Source: an uncultured Flavobacteriales bacterium (GTDB taxonomy: Bacteria; Bacteroidota; Bacteroidia; Flavobacteriales_D; Crocinitomicaceae). Taken from it: a stretch of 5,874 bases of DNA. The position numbers were made by a program, and so were the translations under genes. Positions 1 to 5,874 of this stretch are shown piece after piece. Position 1 is the stretch's first letter, and each line of letters opens with the position of its first letter. The notes below the pieces were generated by a model, which was not told the origin of the DNA, made no database searches, and saw only the letters and a list, made by a program, of their open reading frames with translations. Where the stretch lies: the NCBI GenBank assembly GCA_903879765.1, contig CAIRMS010000062.1, forward strand, positions 1 through 5,874, in the 5' to 3' direction.

Positions 1-12
1 GCTGCTTAACAT
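1..12 (-). CDS. Start of next operon gene (partial, 4 codons)
   Basis: On the minus strand the lptE stop codon TGA overlaps an ATG by one base (TGATG), with the ATG at 12-10. The following codons read Leu-Ser-Ser before the window ends. This stop/start overlap is typical of tightly coupled operon genes. In Bacteroidota genomes lptE is, from memory, often followed by a small hypothetical or TPR-type protein and then secG, so such a gene is plausible, but four codons cannot identify anything. The call rests only on the overlap and strand continuity. Confidence 0.4.
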
Positions 13-521
13 CACCAATTACTTAAAAGTTTATTGATCAAATCTTGAACCATTTGAGCAGAAATATCTTCAAATAACTTCGTTTCAACCTCGGAAAGAT
101 TTGTGCTTGAGCTGAAATCTGCAAAACGTGTACTCGTCATGTTCCACTGTTCCTCTTTGGGTTTCGTAATGTTTATCGTCATTACGACTGTCATGGTAAG
201 TCTATTTTGTGAAGCATTGTTATTTCCTTGAACAGCCAAAGGTTGAACATTATATTGGGTGATTTTCCCCTCCATGTTCACTTCCCCCTTGCCATACGTC
301 GTATTCAACAAAAGTGGTGTGTTATTTTGAACGCCGTCCTTCATGTTTTCCGTTAACACAGCTGCAAAATTCAAGGGACAAGTGGCTGCTTCAAGAGACA
401 AAGTTTTCAGCGTAAATGTTTTCCATTCCTCGGGCATTCCTCCAGTATCTCTGAACGAAAAGCTACTTGGCCAGCAAGCACTTAATCCAATTGCCACGAA
501 AATGAACAAAACAAATTTCAT
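12..521 (-). CDS. lptE: LptE-family LPS-assembly lipoprotein
   Basis: The 169-residue product starts with a lipoprotein signal: Lys2, a hydrophobic stretch at 3-12, then a lipobox L13-S14-A15-C16. Cys16 is the predicted lipidated residue, followed by Trp and a Pro/Ser-rich tether. The body matches the Bacteroidota LptE pattern as I know it: a short Ser-Phe segment after the Cys, a central strand pair 'MEGKITQYNVQPLAVQ' (83-98), 'NRLTMTVVMTI' (106-116), 'STRFADFSSSTNLS' (130-143), and a C-terminal helix ending in Asn-Trp. LptE acts at the outer membrane, where it plugs and helps assemble the LptD translocon that delivers LPS to the cell surface. The ATG directly abuts the TAA of the upstream regulator gene, so translation is probably coupled. 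A GGAG five bases before the ATG is an SD-like motif, unusual for this phylum. The family call is made from motif memory, not a search. Confidence 0.85.
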   Translation of the reverse strand: MKFVLFIFVAIGLSACWPSSFSFRDTGGMPEEWKTFTLKTLSLEAATCPLNFAAVLTENMKDGVQNNTPLLLNTTYGKGEVNMEGKITQYNVQPLAVQGNNNASQNRLTMTVVMTINITKPKEEQWNMTSTRFADFSSSTNLSEVETKLFEDISAQMVQDLINKLLSNW

Positions 522-1766
522 TTATTCTCCGAGTTGATATTCTTTAATTTTACGGTAAAGTGTTCGTTCAGAAATTCCTAATTCTAGTGCCGCATACTTG
601 CGTTTTCCTCGGTGTTTCTCCAAGGCTTTCTGTATCAATTCCTTTTCGCGATCTTCCAAAGATAGGGATTCTTCGATTTCTTCGTGTATTTCAAATGTTT
701 CCGTCGTTGTTGGGTAAGTTGTGTGGACGTCGCTTGCATTTCCCGAAGGAAGCATTCGAGCCGAAACAGGAGCATCATCATACACATCTTGGTAAATGCG
801 ATTGACCAACGCTGTTTGATCTTGGTTTAAGTTCACAGATTGACCATTATTGATGACCTCCAAGACCAATTTCTTGAGTTCAGTCAAGTCTTTTTTCATG
901 TCAAAAAGAAACTTATACATCAATTCTCGTTCTGAAATCGACTCCTGCGTTTGGTCATTTTTCACCAAGAAACTCGATTTTTCTGCAATTGGTTGCAGGT
1001 AAGATGCGAGCATCATGGCGTCAATGTCTCTAGCTGTTTCAATAACGGACAATTGCTCTACTAAATTTTTCAATTGGCGAATATTCCCTGGCCATGGATA
1101 ATTTTGGAGTAAAATCACTGCTTCGTCCGACAATTTAATCGCGGGCATTCTGTACTTTTCAGCAAAGTCATTTGCAAATTTGCGGAATAATAAATGGACA
1201 TCTTCTTGTCTATTTTTTAATGCCGGCAACTGAATGGGAACCGTACTCAAGCGGTAAAATAGGTCCTCGCGAAATTTCCCAGAATGAATGGCTTGTTGCA
1301 TGTTTTCATTTGTTGCAGCAACCACACGCACGTTGGTTTTAATCACTTTGGAAGATCCAACACGAATAAATTCCCCCGTTTCCAATACACGTAACAAACG
1401 AACTTGGGTTTGCATCGGTAATTCTGCCACTTCATCCAAAAATATCGTTCCGCCATTCGCCACCTCGAAATATCCTTGACGGCTTCCACTTGCTCCTGTA
1501 AATGAACCTTTTTCATGTCCAAATAATTCGGAATCGATTGTTCCTTCCGGAATGGCACCGCAGTTTACAGCAATGTACTCTCCGTGTTTACGCGAACTTA
1601 ATTGATGTATAACCTGTGGTATAATTTCTTTACCTGTTCCACTTTCACCCGTTACAAGCACAGAAATATCCGTTGGAGCAACTTGCATCGCAACTTCCAA
1701 AGCGCGGTTCAGCATTGGGGAATTTCCAATGATGCCAAAGCGCTGTTTTACTTGTTGAATATTCAT
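522..1766 (-). CDS. Sigma-54-dependent transcriptional activator (AAA+ enhancer-binding protein, no receiver domain)
   Basis: The 414-residue product is a bacterial enhancer-binding protein that should hydrolyse ATP to remodel sigma-54 RNA polymerase. The AAA+ domain starts almost at the N-terminus (about 10-257). It shows Walker A GESGTGKE (40-47), the sigma-54 contact loop GSFTGA (87-92, usually GAFTGA), Walker B TIFLDE (107-112), sensor I VVAATN (148-153), the arginine-finger region FREDLFYRL (165-173) and sensor II WPGNIRQL (225-232). A linker of about 110 residues (258-367) contains a charged helical stretch (RELMYKFLFDMKKDLTELKK, 280-299). A Fis-type helix-turn-helix closes the protein (370-413, with RKYAALELGISERTLYRKIK at 389-408). 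There is no receiver, GAF or PAS domain, so control must come from partner proteins, expression level or the linker. It lies 12 bp after miaB and abuts lptE. Its targets are unknown. The family is certain; the physiological role is not. Confidence 0.95.
   Translation of the reverse strand: MNIQQVKQRFGIIGNSPMLNRALEVAMQVAPTDISVLVTGESGTGKEIIPQVIHQLSSRKHGEYIAVNCGAIPEGTIDSELFGHEKGSFTGASGSRQGYFEVANGGTIFLDEVAELPMQTQVRLLRVLETGEFIRVGSSKVIKTNVRVVAATNENMQQAIHSGKFREDLFYRLSTVPIQLPALKNRQEDVHLLFRKFANDFAEKYRMPAIKLSDEAVILLQNYPWPGNIRQLKNLVEQLSVIETARDIDAMMLASYLQPIAEKSSFLVKNDQTQESISERELMYKFLFDMKKDLTELKKLVLEVINNGQSVNLNQDQTALVNRIYQDVYDDAPVSARMLPSGNASDVHTTYPTTTETFEIHEEIEESLSLEDREKELIQKALEKHRGKRKYAALELGISERTLYRKIKEYQLGE
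527..530 (-). promoter_or_regulatory. SD-like GGAG before lptE
   Basis: On the minus strand GGAG lies five bases upstream of the lptE ATG, inside the last codons of the sigma-54 activator gene. The spacing is close to that of a classical Shine-Dalgarno site. Bacteroidota genes generally do not depend on such sites and it falls in coding sequence (Gly-Glu codons), so it may be coincidental. Confidence 0.25.
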
Positions 1767-1778
1767 TTTAAACTAGGA

Positions 1779-3212
1779 TTAACAAGCTGAAACTACTTCA
1801 CCCATAAGTGTAGCGGAGGTACAACTGTCGATTCGCACCATCACATATTGCGCTTTCTGATATGATTCCTTTGGAAAAACAACCATTGAATTTCTTCCTG
1901 TTCTTCCACACAAATGTTCTTCCGAGCGTTTAGAGTTTCCTTCTATTAGAACCTTTTGAATCGTTCCGATTTGTTTTTGATTCGATTTCAAGGAGTGAGC
2001 CAATTGTTTTTCGATGATTTCATTCAAACGTCGTCCTTTTACTTCTTCGGGAATATCATCTTCAAATCTTCTTTCCGCCAATGTTTTCGGACGTTCTGAA
2101 TACTTGAACATGTAAGCAAAATCATATTCAACGAAATCCATTAAAGAAAGTGTTTCTTGATGCTCCTCTTCCGTTTCGCCACAGAATCCTGTAATGACAT
2201 CTGTTGAAATAGCACAATTTGGAACAAGGCGATGAATGGCATTAATGCGTTCCATGTACCATTCACGGGAGTATCCGCGGTTCATGCGATACAGAACATC
2301 TGTGTTTCCTGATTGTACCGGTAAATGAATGTATGGACAAATATTTTCGTATTTCGCCATGATTTCAAGCACATCATCCGTCATGTCTTTTGGATGAGAG
2401 GTACTGAATCGAACGCGTAAAAGAGGTGATACTAAAGCAACCATCTCCATCAACTGTGCAAAGTTGGTCGTCGGTTCATCCGGATTTTTCACTTCTCCTT
2501 TCGAACTTAAATTCCAACGGTATGAATCCACGTTTTGACCGAGCAAGGTAACTTCACGGTAACCACGAGTGAATAAATCATGACATTCGTCAACGATTGT
2601 CTTTGGATCACGTGAGCGCTCTCTGCCACGTGTAAATGGAACTACGCAGAATGAACACATATTATCACAACCACGCATGATTGTCACAAAAGCAGCAATT
2701 CCACCTTGATCCAAACGAACAGGAGAAATATCTGCATACGTTTCATCACGTGACAGCAATACATTCACTGCTTTTTGTCCAGTTCCAACCTCTTCAATTA
2801 AATTTGGTAAGTCGCGGTAAGCGTCAGGACCAGCGACTAAATCCACTAGTTTTTCTTCTTCCAGCAAATTCTTTTTAAGTCGTTCAGCCATACAACCAAG
2901 TACACCAACAACTAATTCTGGGTTATTTTCTTTTTTGATTTTGAATTCCGTCAAGCGATTACGTACACGCTGCTCAGCGTTTTCACGGATGGAACAAGTA
3001 TTCAATAGAATGACATCAGCTTCATCCATATTGCGTGTTGTTTCGAATCCATCCTGTGCTAAAATGGAAGCAACCACTTCACTGTCAGAGAAATTCATCT
3101 GACAACCATAACTTTCTAGATACAGTTTTTTCTTTCCCGCTCCTCCTTGATTTTGCAATTCGATGGCAGTTCCCTGCATTGATTCATCAATCACTTTATT
3201 TTCAAATTCCAT
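1779..3212 (-). CDS. miaB: tRNA-2-methylthio-N6-dimethylallyladenosine synthase MiaB
   Basis: This 477-residue radical-SAM methylthiotransferase adds the 2-methylthio group to i6A37 of tRNAs that read codons starting with U, forming ms2i6A. The N-terminal UPF0004 domain (about 28-150) carries the three cysteines for the auxiliary 4Fe-4S cluster: C37 in YGCQMN, C73 in NTCSIREN and C107 in LGCMAERLK. The radical-SAM motif CxxxCxxC is C182-C186-C189 (GCDNMCSFC), followed by VPFTRGRERSR, which is characteristic of MiaB. A TRAM RNA-binding domain covers about 411-474. Length is normal for the family. About 28 charged residues precede the first domain, an N-terminal extension I associate with Bacteroidota MiaB. 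The ATG is preceded by a well-placed promoter and no SD sequence. It is the first gene of the minus-strand operon, 12 bp ahead of the sigma-54 activator. The cysteine pattern leaves little doubt. Confidence 0.97.
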   Translation of the reverse strand: MEFENKVIDESMQGTAIELQNQGGAGKKKLYLESYGCQMNFSDSEVVASILAQDGFETTRNMDEADVILLNTCSIRENAEQRVRNRLTEFKIKKENNPELVVGVLGCMAERLKKNLLEEEKLVDLVAGPDAYRDLPNLIEEVGTGQKAVNVLLSRDETYADISPVRLDQGGIAAFVTIMRGCDNMCSFCVVPFTRGRERSRDPKTIVDECHDLFTRGYREVTLLGQNVDSYRWNLSSKGEVKNPDEPTTNFAQLMEMVALVSPLLRVRFSTSHPKDMTDDVLEIMAKYENICPYIHLPVQSGNTDVLYRMNRGYSREWYMERINAIHRLVPNCAISTDVITGFCGETEEEHQETLSLMDFVEYDFAYMFKYSERPKTLAERRFEDDIPEEVKGRRLNEIIEKQLAHSLKSNQKQIGTIQKVLIEGNSKRSEEHLCGRTGRNSMVVFPKESYQKAQYVMVRIDSCTSATLMGEVVSAC

Positions 3213-3236
3213 TTGTTACATTTATTTCTAGGGATG

Positions 3237-3268
3237 CAAAATTACGACAAATTAAAACGCATGACAAA
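3237..3268 (-). promoter_or_regulatory. Promoter of the miaB operon (Bacteroidota type)
   Basis: Read on the minus strand, TTTG (3268-3265) is followed after exactly 20 bases by TAATTTTG (3244-3237). This matches the Bacteroidota housekeeping promoter: a -33 TTTG or TTG, 17-23 bp, then -7 TAnnTTTG. The predicted transcript would start near 3233, giving a leader of about 20 nt before the miaB ATG at 3212. Both boxes match the consensus fully. It should drive miaB, the sigma-54 activator gene and lptE together. Confidence 0.7.
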
Positions 3269-3283
3269 TTGACAGCCCAAATT
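3246..3283. repeat. Short direct repeats within the miaB promoter
   Basis: GACAAATT occurs at 3246-3253 and again at 3263-3270, 17 bp apart, and CAAATT appears a third time at 3278-3283. The first copy lies between the -33 and -7 boxes of the miaB promoter and the second covers the -33 box. They could be a protein-binding site or duplicated promoter-like TTTG elements. The region is AT-rich, so chance is a real alternative. Confidence 0.3.
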
Positions 3284-3343
3284 AATGGAATAAGTTTTTT
3301 TTATCAGGAAATTTTTCTTAACCATAGGATAAAGGAAATGGGA

Positions 3344-3358
3344 CAGAAAATTTTGCTG
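3344..3358. promoter_or_regulatory. Imperfect palindrome upstream of the topA promoter
   Basis: The 15 bases CAGaAAAtTTTgCTG form an imperfect palindrome, with six of seven base pairs matching around a central base. It sits 8 bp upstream of the proposed topA -33 element, where an activator or repressor could bind. The AT-rich core makes coincidence quite possible, and no known operator is recognised. Confidence 0.2.
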
Positions 3359-3366
3359 TGAACAAC

Positions 3367-3398
3367 TTGCGATTTGCCGTGTTTTCCATATACATTTG
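3367..3398 (+). promoter_or_regulatory. Promoter of topA (Bacteroidota type)
   Basis: TTG at 3367-3369 is followed after 21 bases by TACATTTG at 3391-3398, a full match to the TAnnTTTG -7 consensus with acceptable spacing. Transcription would begin around 3402, leaving about 12 nt before the ATG at 3415. This placement decides the topA start: the in-frame GTG at 3358 would lie upstream of the promoter. Confidence 0.65.
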
Positions 3399-3414
3399 TC
3401 CCAAAATTCTTCTT

Positions 3415-5733
3415 ATGTCAAAAAATCTGGTCATCGTTGAGTCCCCTGCAAAGGCAAAAACCATTGAATCATATCTCGGTAAAGACTTCATTGTAAAATC
3501 AAGTTTCGGGCATGTTCGTGATTTAACTAAAAAGGGACTAGCAATCGAAATTGAAAACCATTTCAATCCGTTGTATGAGGTCAGTGCAGATAAGAAGCAA
3601 ATCGTTGCTGAATTGAAAAAATTAGCAAAAGCAGCAGAGGTTGTATGGCTCGCGACCGATGAGGACCGCGAGGGAGAAGCGATTTCTTGGCATTTATTTG
3701 AAACCTTAGATTTAGCGAAAAAAGATACGCACCGGATTACATTTAATGAGATTACAAAAACAGCTGTTCTCAAAGCAATTGAAAATCCGCGTAAAATCAA
3801 TAAAGAATTAGTTGACGCACAGCAAGCAAGACGTGTTTTAGACCGTATTGTTGGATTCGAACTTTCACCAGTTCTTTGGAAAAAAGTTCGTCCAAGCTTG
3901 TCTGCCGGACGCGTTCAATCCGTAGCTGTACGTTTAATTGTCGATAGAGAACGAGAAATTCAAGCGTTCAATGTTAACCCTTTCTTTCGTGTCAACGGAA
4001 CTTTCGGAGCAAATAACGGCGCATTAAAAGCTGAATTAAACCGACATTTAAATGGTGAAAAAGAAGCGCAAGAATTCTTAGAACTGTGCAAAAACACTTC
4101 GTTTGTCATCGATGATGTACAACAAAAGCCAAGTACAAAGTCTCCAGCAGCACCATTTACAACATCGACTTTACAACAAGAAGCCAGTTTAAAACTCGGG
4201 TTCTCAGTAACGAAAACGATGAGTGTTGCACAACGATTGTATGAGTCTGGACACATCACCTACATGAGAACGGATTCGGTTAATCTTTCCGAAACAGCAG
4301 TGAATGGAGCCAAAGCAGCCATCGAAGAATTTTACGGAAACGATTATTCAAAACCGACAAAATACACCACTAAAAGCTCAGGTGCACAAGAAGCGCACGA
4401 GGCGATTCGTCCAACAGATTTTGGAAAAACCAGCATTGATTCAGAACGTGACGAAACAAGACTTTATGAATTGATTTGGAAAAGATCGATTGCAAGTCAA
4501 ATGGCTCATGCAAAACTAGAGCGCACCACAGTGAAAATTGGCGGATTACCTACAAGTGATTTTTTCACAGCGAAAGGTGAAGTGATTGTTTTTGACGGAT
4601 TCTTAAAAGTATACATGGAATCAAGTTTGGATGAAGAAACAGACGAAGATACAGAAGGACTTTTGCCGAAAGTAACAGTGAACGAATCCGTTGATTTATC
4701 GATTTGTACGGCAGTTGAACGATTTACGCGTCCACCTTCTCGCTACGTGGAAGCATCATTAGTAAAAAAATTAGAAGAACTTGGTATCGGTCGACCATCG
4801 ACTTACGCACCAACCATTTCGACCATACAGAAACGTACGTATGTTGAAAAACAGGAACGTGAAGGGGAAATCAGAAATTACTGTTTGTTAACCTTGACAA
4901 AAGGAGAAATTTCGAAAGAAGAGAAATCCGAAACAACCGGAAAAGATCGCAATAAACTATTCCCTACAGACATAGGAATCGTTGTTACTGATTACCTCAA
5001 AGAACATTTCGAGCAAATCATGGATTACCAATTTACCGCGAAAGTGGAAGCGGAATTCGATGAGATTGCACAGGGACGTTTAGAATGGACGAACATGATG
5101 GAAAACTTTTACAAGCCTTTCCATACAGTAGTTGAAAATACATTAGAACACAGTGAAAGAGCTACAGGTGAACGCGAATTAGGTGTTCATCCGGAAAGTG
5201 GCAGAAAAATCATTGTGAGAATTGGTAAGTTTGGACCAATGGTTCAAGTTGGCGATGAAAAAGTAGACGGAGAAAAAGCGTTGTTTGCCTCCCTACAGCC
5301 AAATCAATCCATTGGAAATATCTCTCTTGAAGATGCTTTAAAATTGTTTCAACTACCGAGAGTAGTAGGTCAATATGAGGATCAAGATATGAAAGTAAAC
5401 AATGGCCGCTTTGGTCCATATGTTCAAGTTGGGAAGATTTTTGCGTCGATTCCGAAAGGAGAAGACCCAATGTCCATTACCTATGAAAGATCTTTGGAAA
5501 TTTACCTGGAAAAATTACAAGTTGAGGCCAATCGTTTGATTAAAAGCTTCGATGAACGTCCGGATATTCAATTACTCAATGGCCGTTACGGTCCGTACAT
5601 GAAAATCGGAAAAGACAATTTTAAACTTCCAAAAGGAACTGAAGCAGAAAAATTAAGTTTGGAAGAATGCATCGAGATTTCTAAAAGTGATGCAGCAAAA
5701 CCAGCGAAAAAACGCACGTTTAAAAAAAAATAA
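3415..5733 (+). CDS. topA: DNA topoisomerase I (type IA)
   Basis: The 772-residue enzyme relaxes negative supercoils by cutting one DNA strand through a 5'-phosphotyrosine. The TOPRIM domain (about 3-112) has NLVIVESPAKAKTI with catalytic Glu9 and the metal-binding motif D82-x-D84-x-E86 in TDEDREGEAI. The core follows with DAQQARRVLDRIVG (134-147), LSAGRVQSVA (162-171), the active-site ITYMRTDS with Tyr283 and Arg285, EAHEAIRPTD (326-335) and GIGRPSTY (457-464). After about residue 590 the tail contains three glycine/aromatic topoisomerase C-terminal repeats, at G604 (GKFGPMVQVG), G664 (GRFGPYVQVG) and G723 (GRYGPYMKIG), and ends in a Lys-rich tail. There is no CxxC zinc finger, unlike E. coli TopA. 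The frame stays open up to a GTG at 3358, but ATG 3415 is preferred because the conserved domain begins there and the promoter lies between the two. It is divergent from miaB and co-oriented with ssb. Confidence 0.97.
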   Translation: MSKNLVIVESPAKAKTIESYLGKDFIVKSSFGHVRDLTKKGLAIEIENHFNPLYEVSADKKQIVAELKKLAKAAEVVWLATDEDREGEAISWHLFETLDLAKKDTHRITFNEITKTAVLKAIENPRKINKELVDAQQARRVLDRIVGFELSPVLWKKVRPSLSAGRVQSVAVRLIVDREREIQAFNVNPFFRVNGTFGANNGALKAELNRHLNGEKEAQEFLELCKNTSFVIDDVQQKPSTKSPAAPFTTSTLQQEASLKLGFSVTKTMSVAQRLYESGHITYMRTDSVNLSETAVNGAKAAIEEFYGNDYSKPTKYTTKSSGAQEAHEAIRPTDFGKTSIDSERDETRLYELIWKRSIASQMAHAKLERTTVKIGGLPTSDFFTAKGEVIVFDGFLKVYMESSLDEETDEDTEGLLPKVTVNESVDLSICTAVERFTRPPSRYVEASLVKKLEELGIGRPSTYAPTISTIQKRTYVEKQEREGEIRNYCLLTLTKGEISKEEKSETTGKDRNKLFPTDIGIVVTDYLKEHFEQIMDYQFTAKVEAEFDEIAQGRLEWTNMMENFYKPFHTVVENTLEHSERATGERELGVHPESGRKIIVRIGKFGPMVQVGDEKVDGEKALFASLQPNQSIGNISLEDALKLFQLPRVVGQYEDQDMKVNNGRFGPYVQVGKIFASIPKGEDPMSITYERSLEIYLEKLQVEANRLIKSFDERPDIQLLNGRYGPYMKIGKDNFKLPKGTEAEKLSLEECIEISKSDAAKPAKKRTFKKK

Positions 5734-5756
5734 GTATTATTGATACCGTAAACCTT

Positions 5757-5764
5757 TAGTTTTG
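5757..5764 (+). promoter_or_regulatory. Candidate ssb -7 promoter element
   Basis: TAGTTTTG fits the Bacteroidota -7 consensus TAnnTTTG exactly and ends 5 bp before the ssb ATG. Using the same geometry as the other two promoters, transcription would start about 2 nt before the ATG. No TTG or TTTG is found 17-23 bp upstream (the nearest TTG, 5740-5742, is only 14 bp away), so the -33 element is weak or absent. Alternatively ssb may be read from the topA transcript, as no terminator hairpin is visible in the 36-bp gap. Confidence 0.4.
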
Positions 5765-5769
5765 TCCAA

Positions 5770-5874
5770 ATGAATGGAAGTGTCAATAAAGTAATTTTAA
5801 TAGGAAACCTGGGAAAAGACCCCGAAGTTCGTCGACTGGAAAATGGATCTGTTGTTGCCACATTTCCCCTTGCC
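5770..5874 (+). CDS. ssb: Single-stranded DNA-binding protein (5' part, cut by the window edge)
   Basis: From ATG at 5770 the frame is open for 35 codons to the window end. It reads MNGSVNKVILIGNLGKDPEV and then RRLENGSVVATFPLA, which is the N-terminal OB-fold segment of bacterial SSB (VNKVILIGNLGxDPExR followed by a Gly turn and a second strand). SSB coats single-stranded DNA as a tetramer during replication, repair and recombination. The protein is complete at its N-terminus; roughly three quarters of a usual SSB lies outside the window. There is no SD sequence. It lies 36 bp after topA on the same strand, a sensible pairing of DNA-topology and replication genes. In many Bacteroidota ssb precedes gldE, so that gene may follow, but this cannot be seen here. 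Confidence 0.93.
   Translation, partial: MNGSVNKVILIGNLGKDPEVRRLENGSVVATFPLA

Noticed and set aside
1553..1569. TGGCAC on the plus strand, resembling a sigma-54 -24 box
   Set aside because: It lies inside the activator's coding sequence in antisense, the matching -12 box reads TTTAC rather than TTGCA, and no gene starts downstream.
3264..3278. Possible sigma-54 promoter (GGGC...TTTGT on the minus strand) upstream of miaB
   Set aside because: The -24 GG is present, but the nearly invariant -12 GC reads GT and the flanks match poorly. The housekeeping promoter at the same place fits much better.
3035..3361. 108-codon plus-strand open frame from within miaB into the intergenic region
   Set aside because: It overlaps miaB antisense and the miaB promoter. 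Its composition looks like reverse-strand translation of AT-rich DNA, with no promoter or start context.
3318..3800. 160-codon minus-strand open frame over the topA start and the divergent promoter
   Set aside because: It is antisense to the highly conserved TOPRIM coding region, runs across the topA promoter, and its translation resembles no known protein. It is best explained as a shadow of topA.
5734..5769. Terminator between topA and ssb
   Set aside because: No inverted repeat with a T-rich tail is visible in the 36-bp gap, so read-through into ssb is possible.
5586..5861. 91-codon minus-strand open frame over the topA end and ssb start
   Set aside because: It is antisense to two well-identified conserved genes and has no recognisable product.
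1..5874. Novel defence, mobile or CRISPR-type system
   Set aside because: Every coding stretch is accounted for by conserved housekeeping or regulatory families. There are no transposase, integrase, repeat-spacer or terminal-repeat signatures, and no obvious shift in composition.

Overview
The window looks like ordinary chromosomal housekeeping DNA from a member of the Bacteroidota, most likely Flavobacteriales. A family such as Crocinitomicaceae is possible, but I cannot settle it from this sequence. Three things support the phylum. Promoter-like elements upstream of three genes match the Bacteroidota -7 consensus TAnnTTTG. Most start codons lack a clear Shine-Dalgarno sequence. The protein variants are also typical: a Bacteroidota-style LptE lipoprotein, a TopA with C-terminal glycine/aromatic repeats instead of zinc fingers, and a receiver-less sigma-54 activator beside lptE.

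Minus strand (1-3212): a tight operon read right to left. It runs miaB (tRNA methylthiotransferase), then a sigma-54-dependent AAA+ activator, then lptE (LPS-assembly lipoprotein), then the first few codons of another gene leaving the left edge. Gaps are 12 bp, 0 bp (TAA directly followed by ATG) and a 1-base TGATG overlap, so co-transcription and translational coupling are likely. A good promoter (TTTG-N20-TAATTTTG) lies just upstream of miaB.

Divergent intergenic region (3213-3414): about 200 bp of AT-rich DNA with the miaB promoter on the left and the topA promoter on the right. It also holds small direct and inverted repeats that could be operators.

Plus strand (3415-5874): topA (DNA topoisomerase I, 772 aa), then after 36 bp the start of ssb (single-stranded DNA-binding protein), which is cut by the right edge. 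A TAnnTTTG element ends only 5 bp before the ssb ATG, so ssb may have its own promoter and an almost leaderless transcript.

I see no mobile element, CRISPR array, RNA gene, defence system or clearly novel system. The points most worth a second look are the sigma-54 activator of unknown targets inside an envelope-biogenesis operon, the promoter evidence that fixes the topA start, and the very short predicted leader of ssb.
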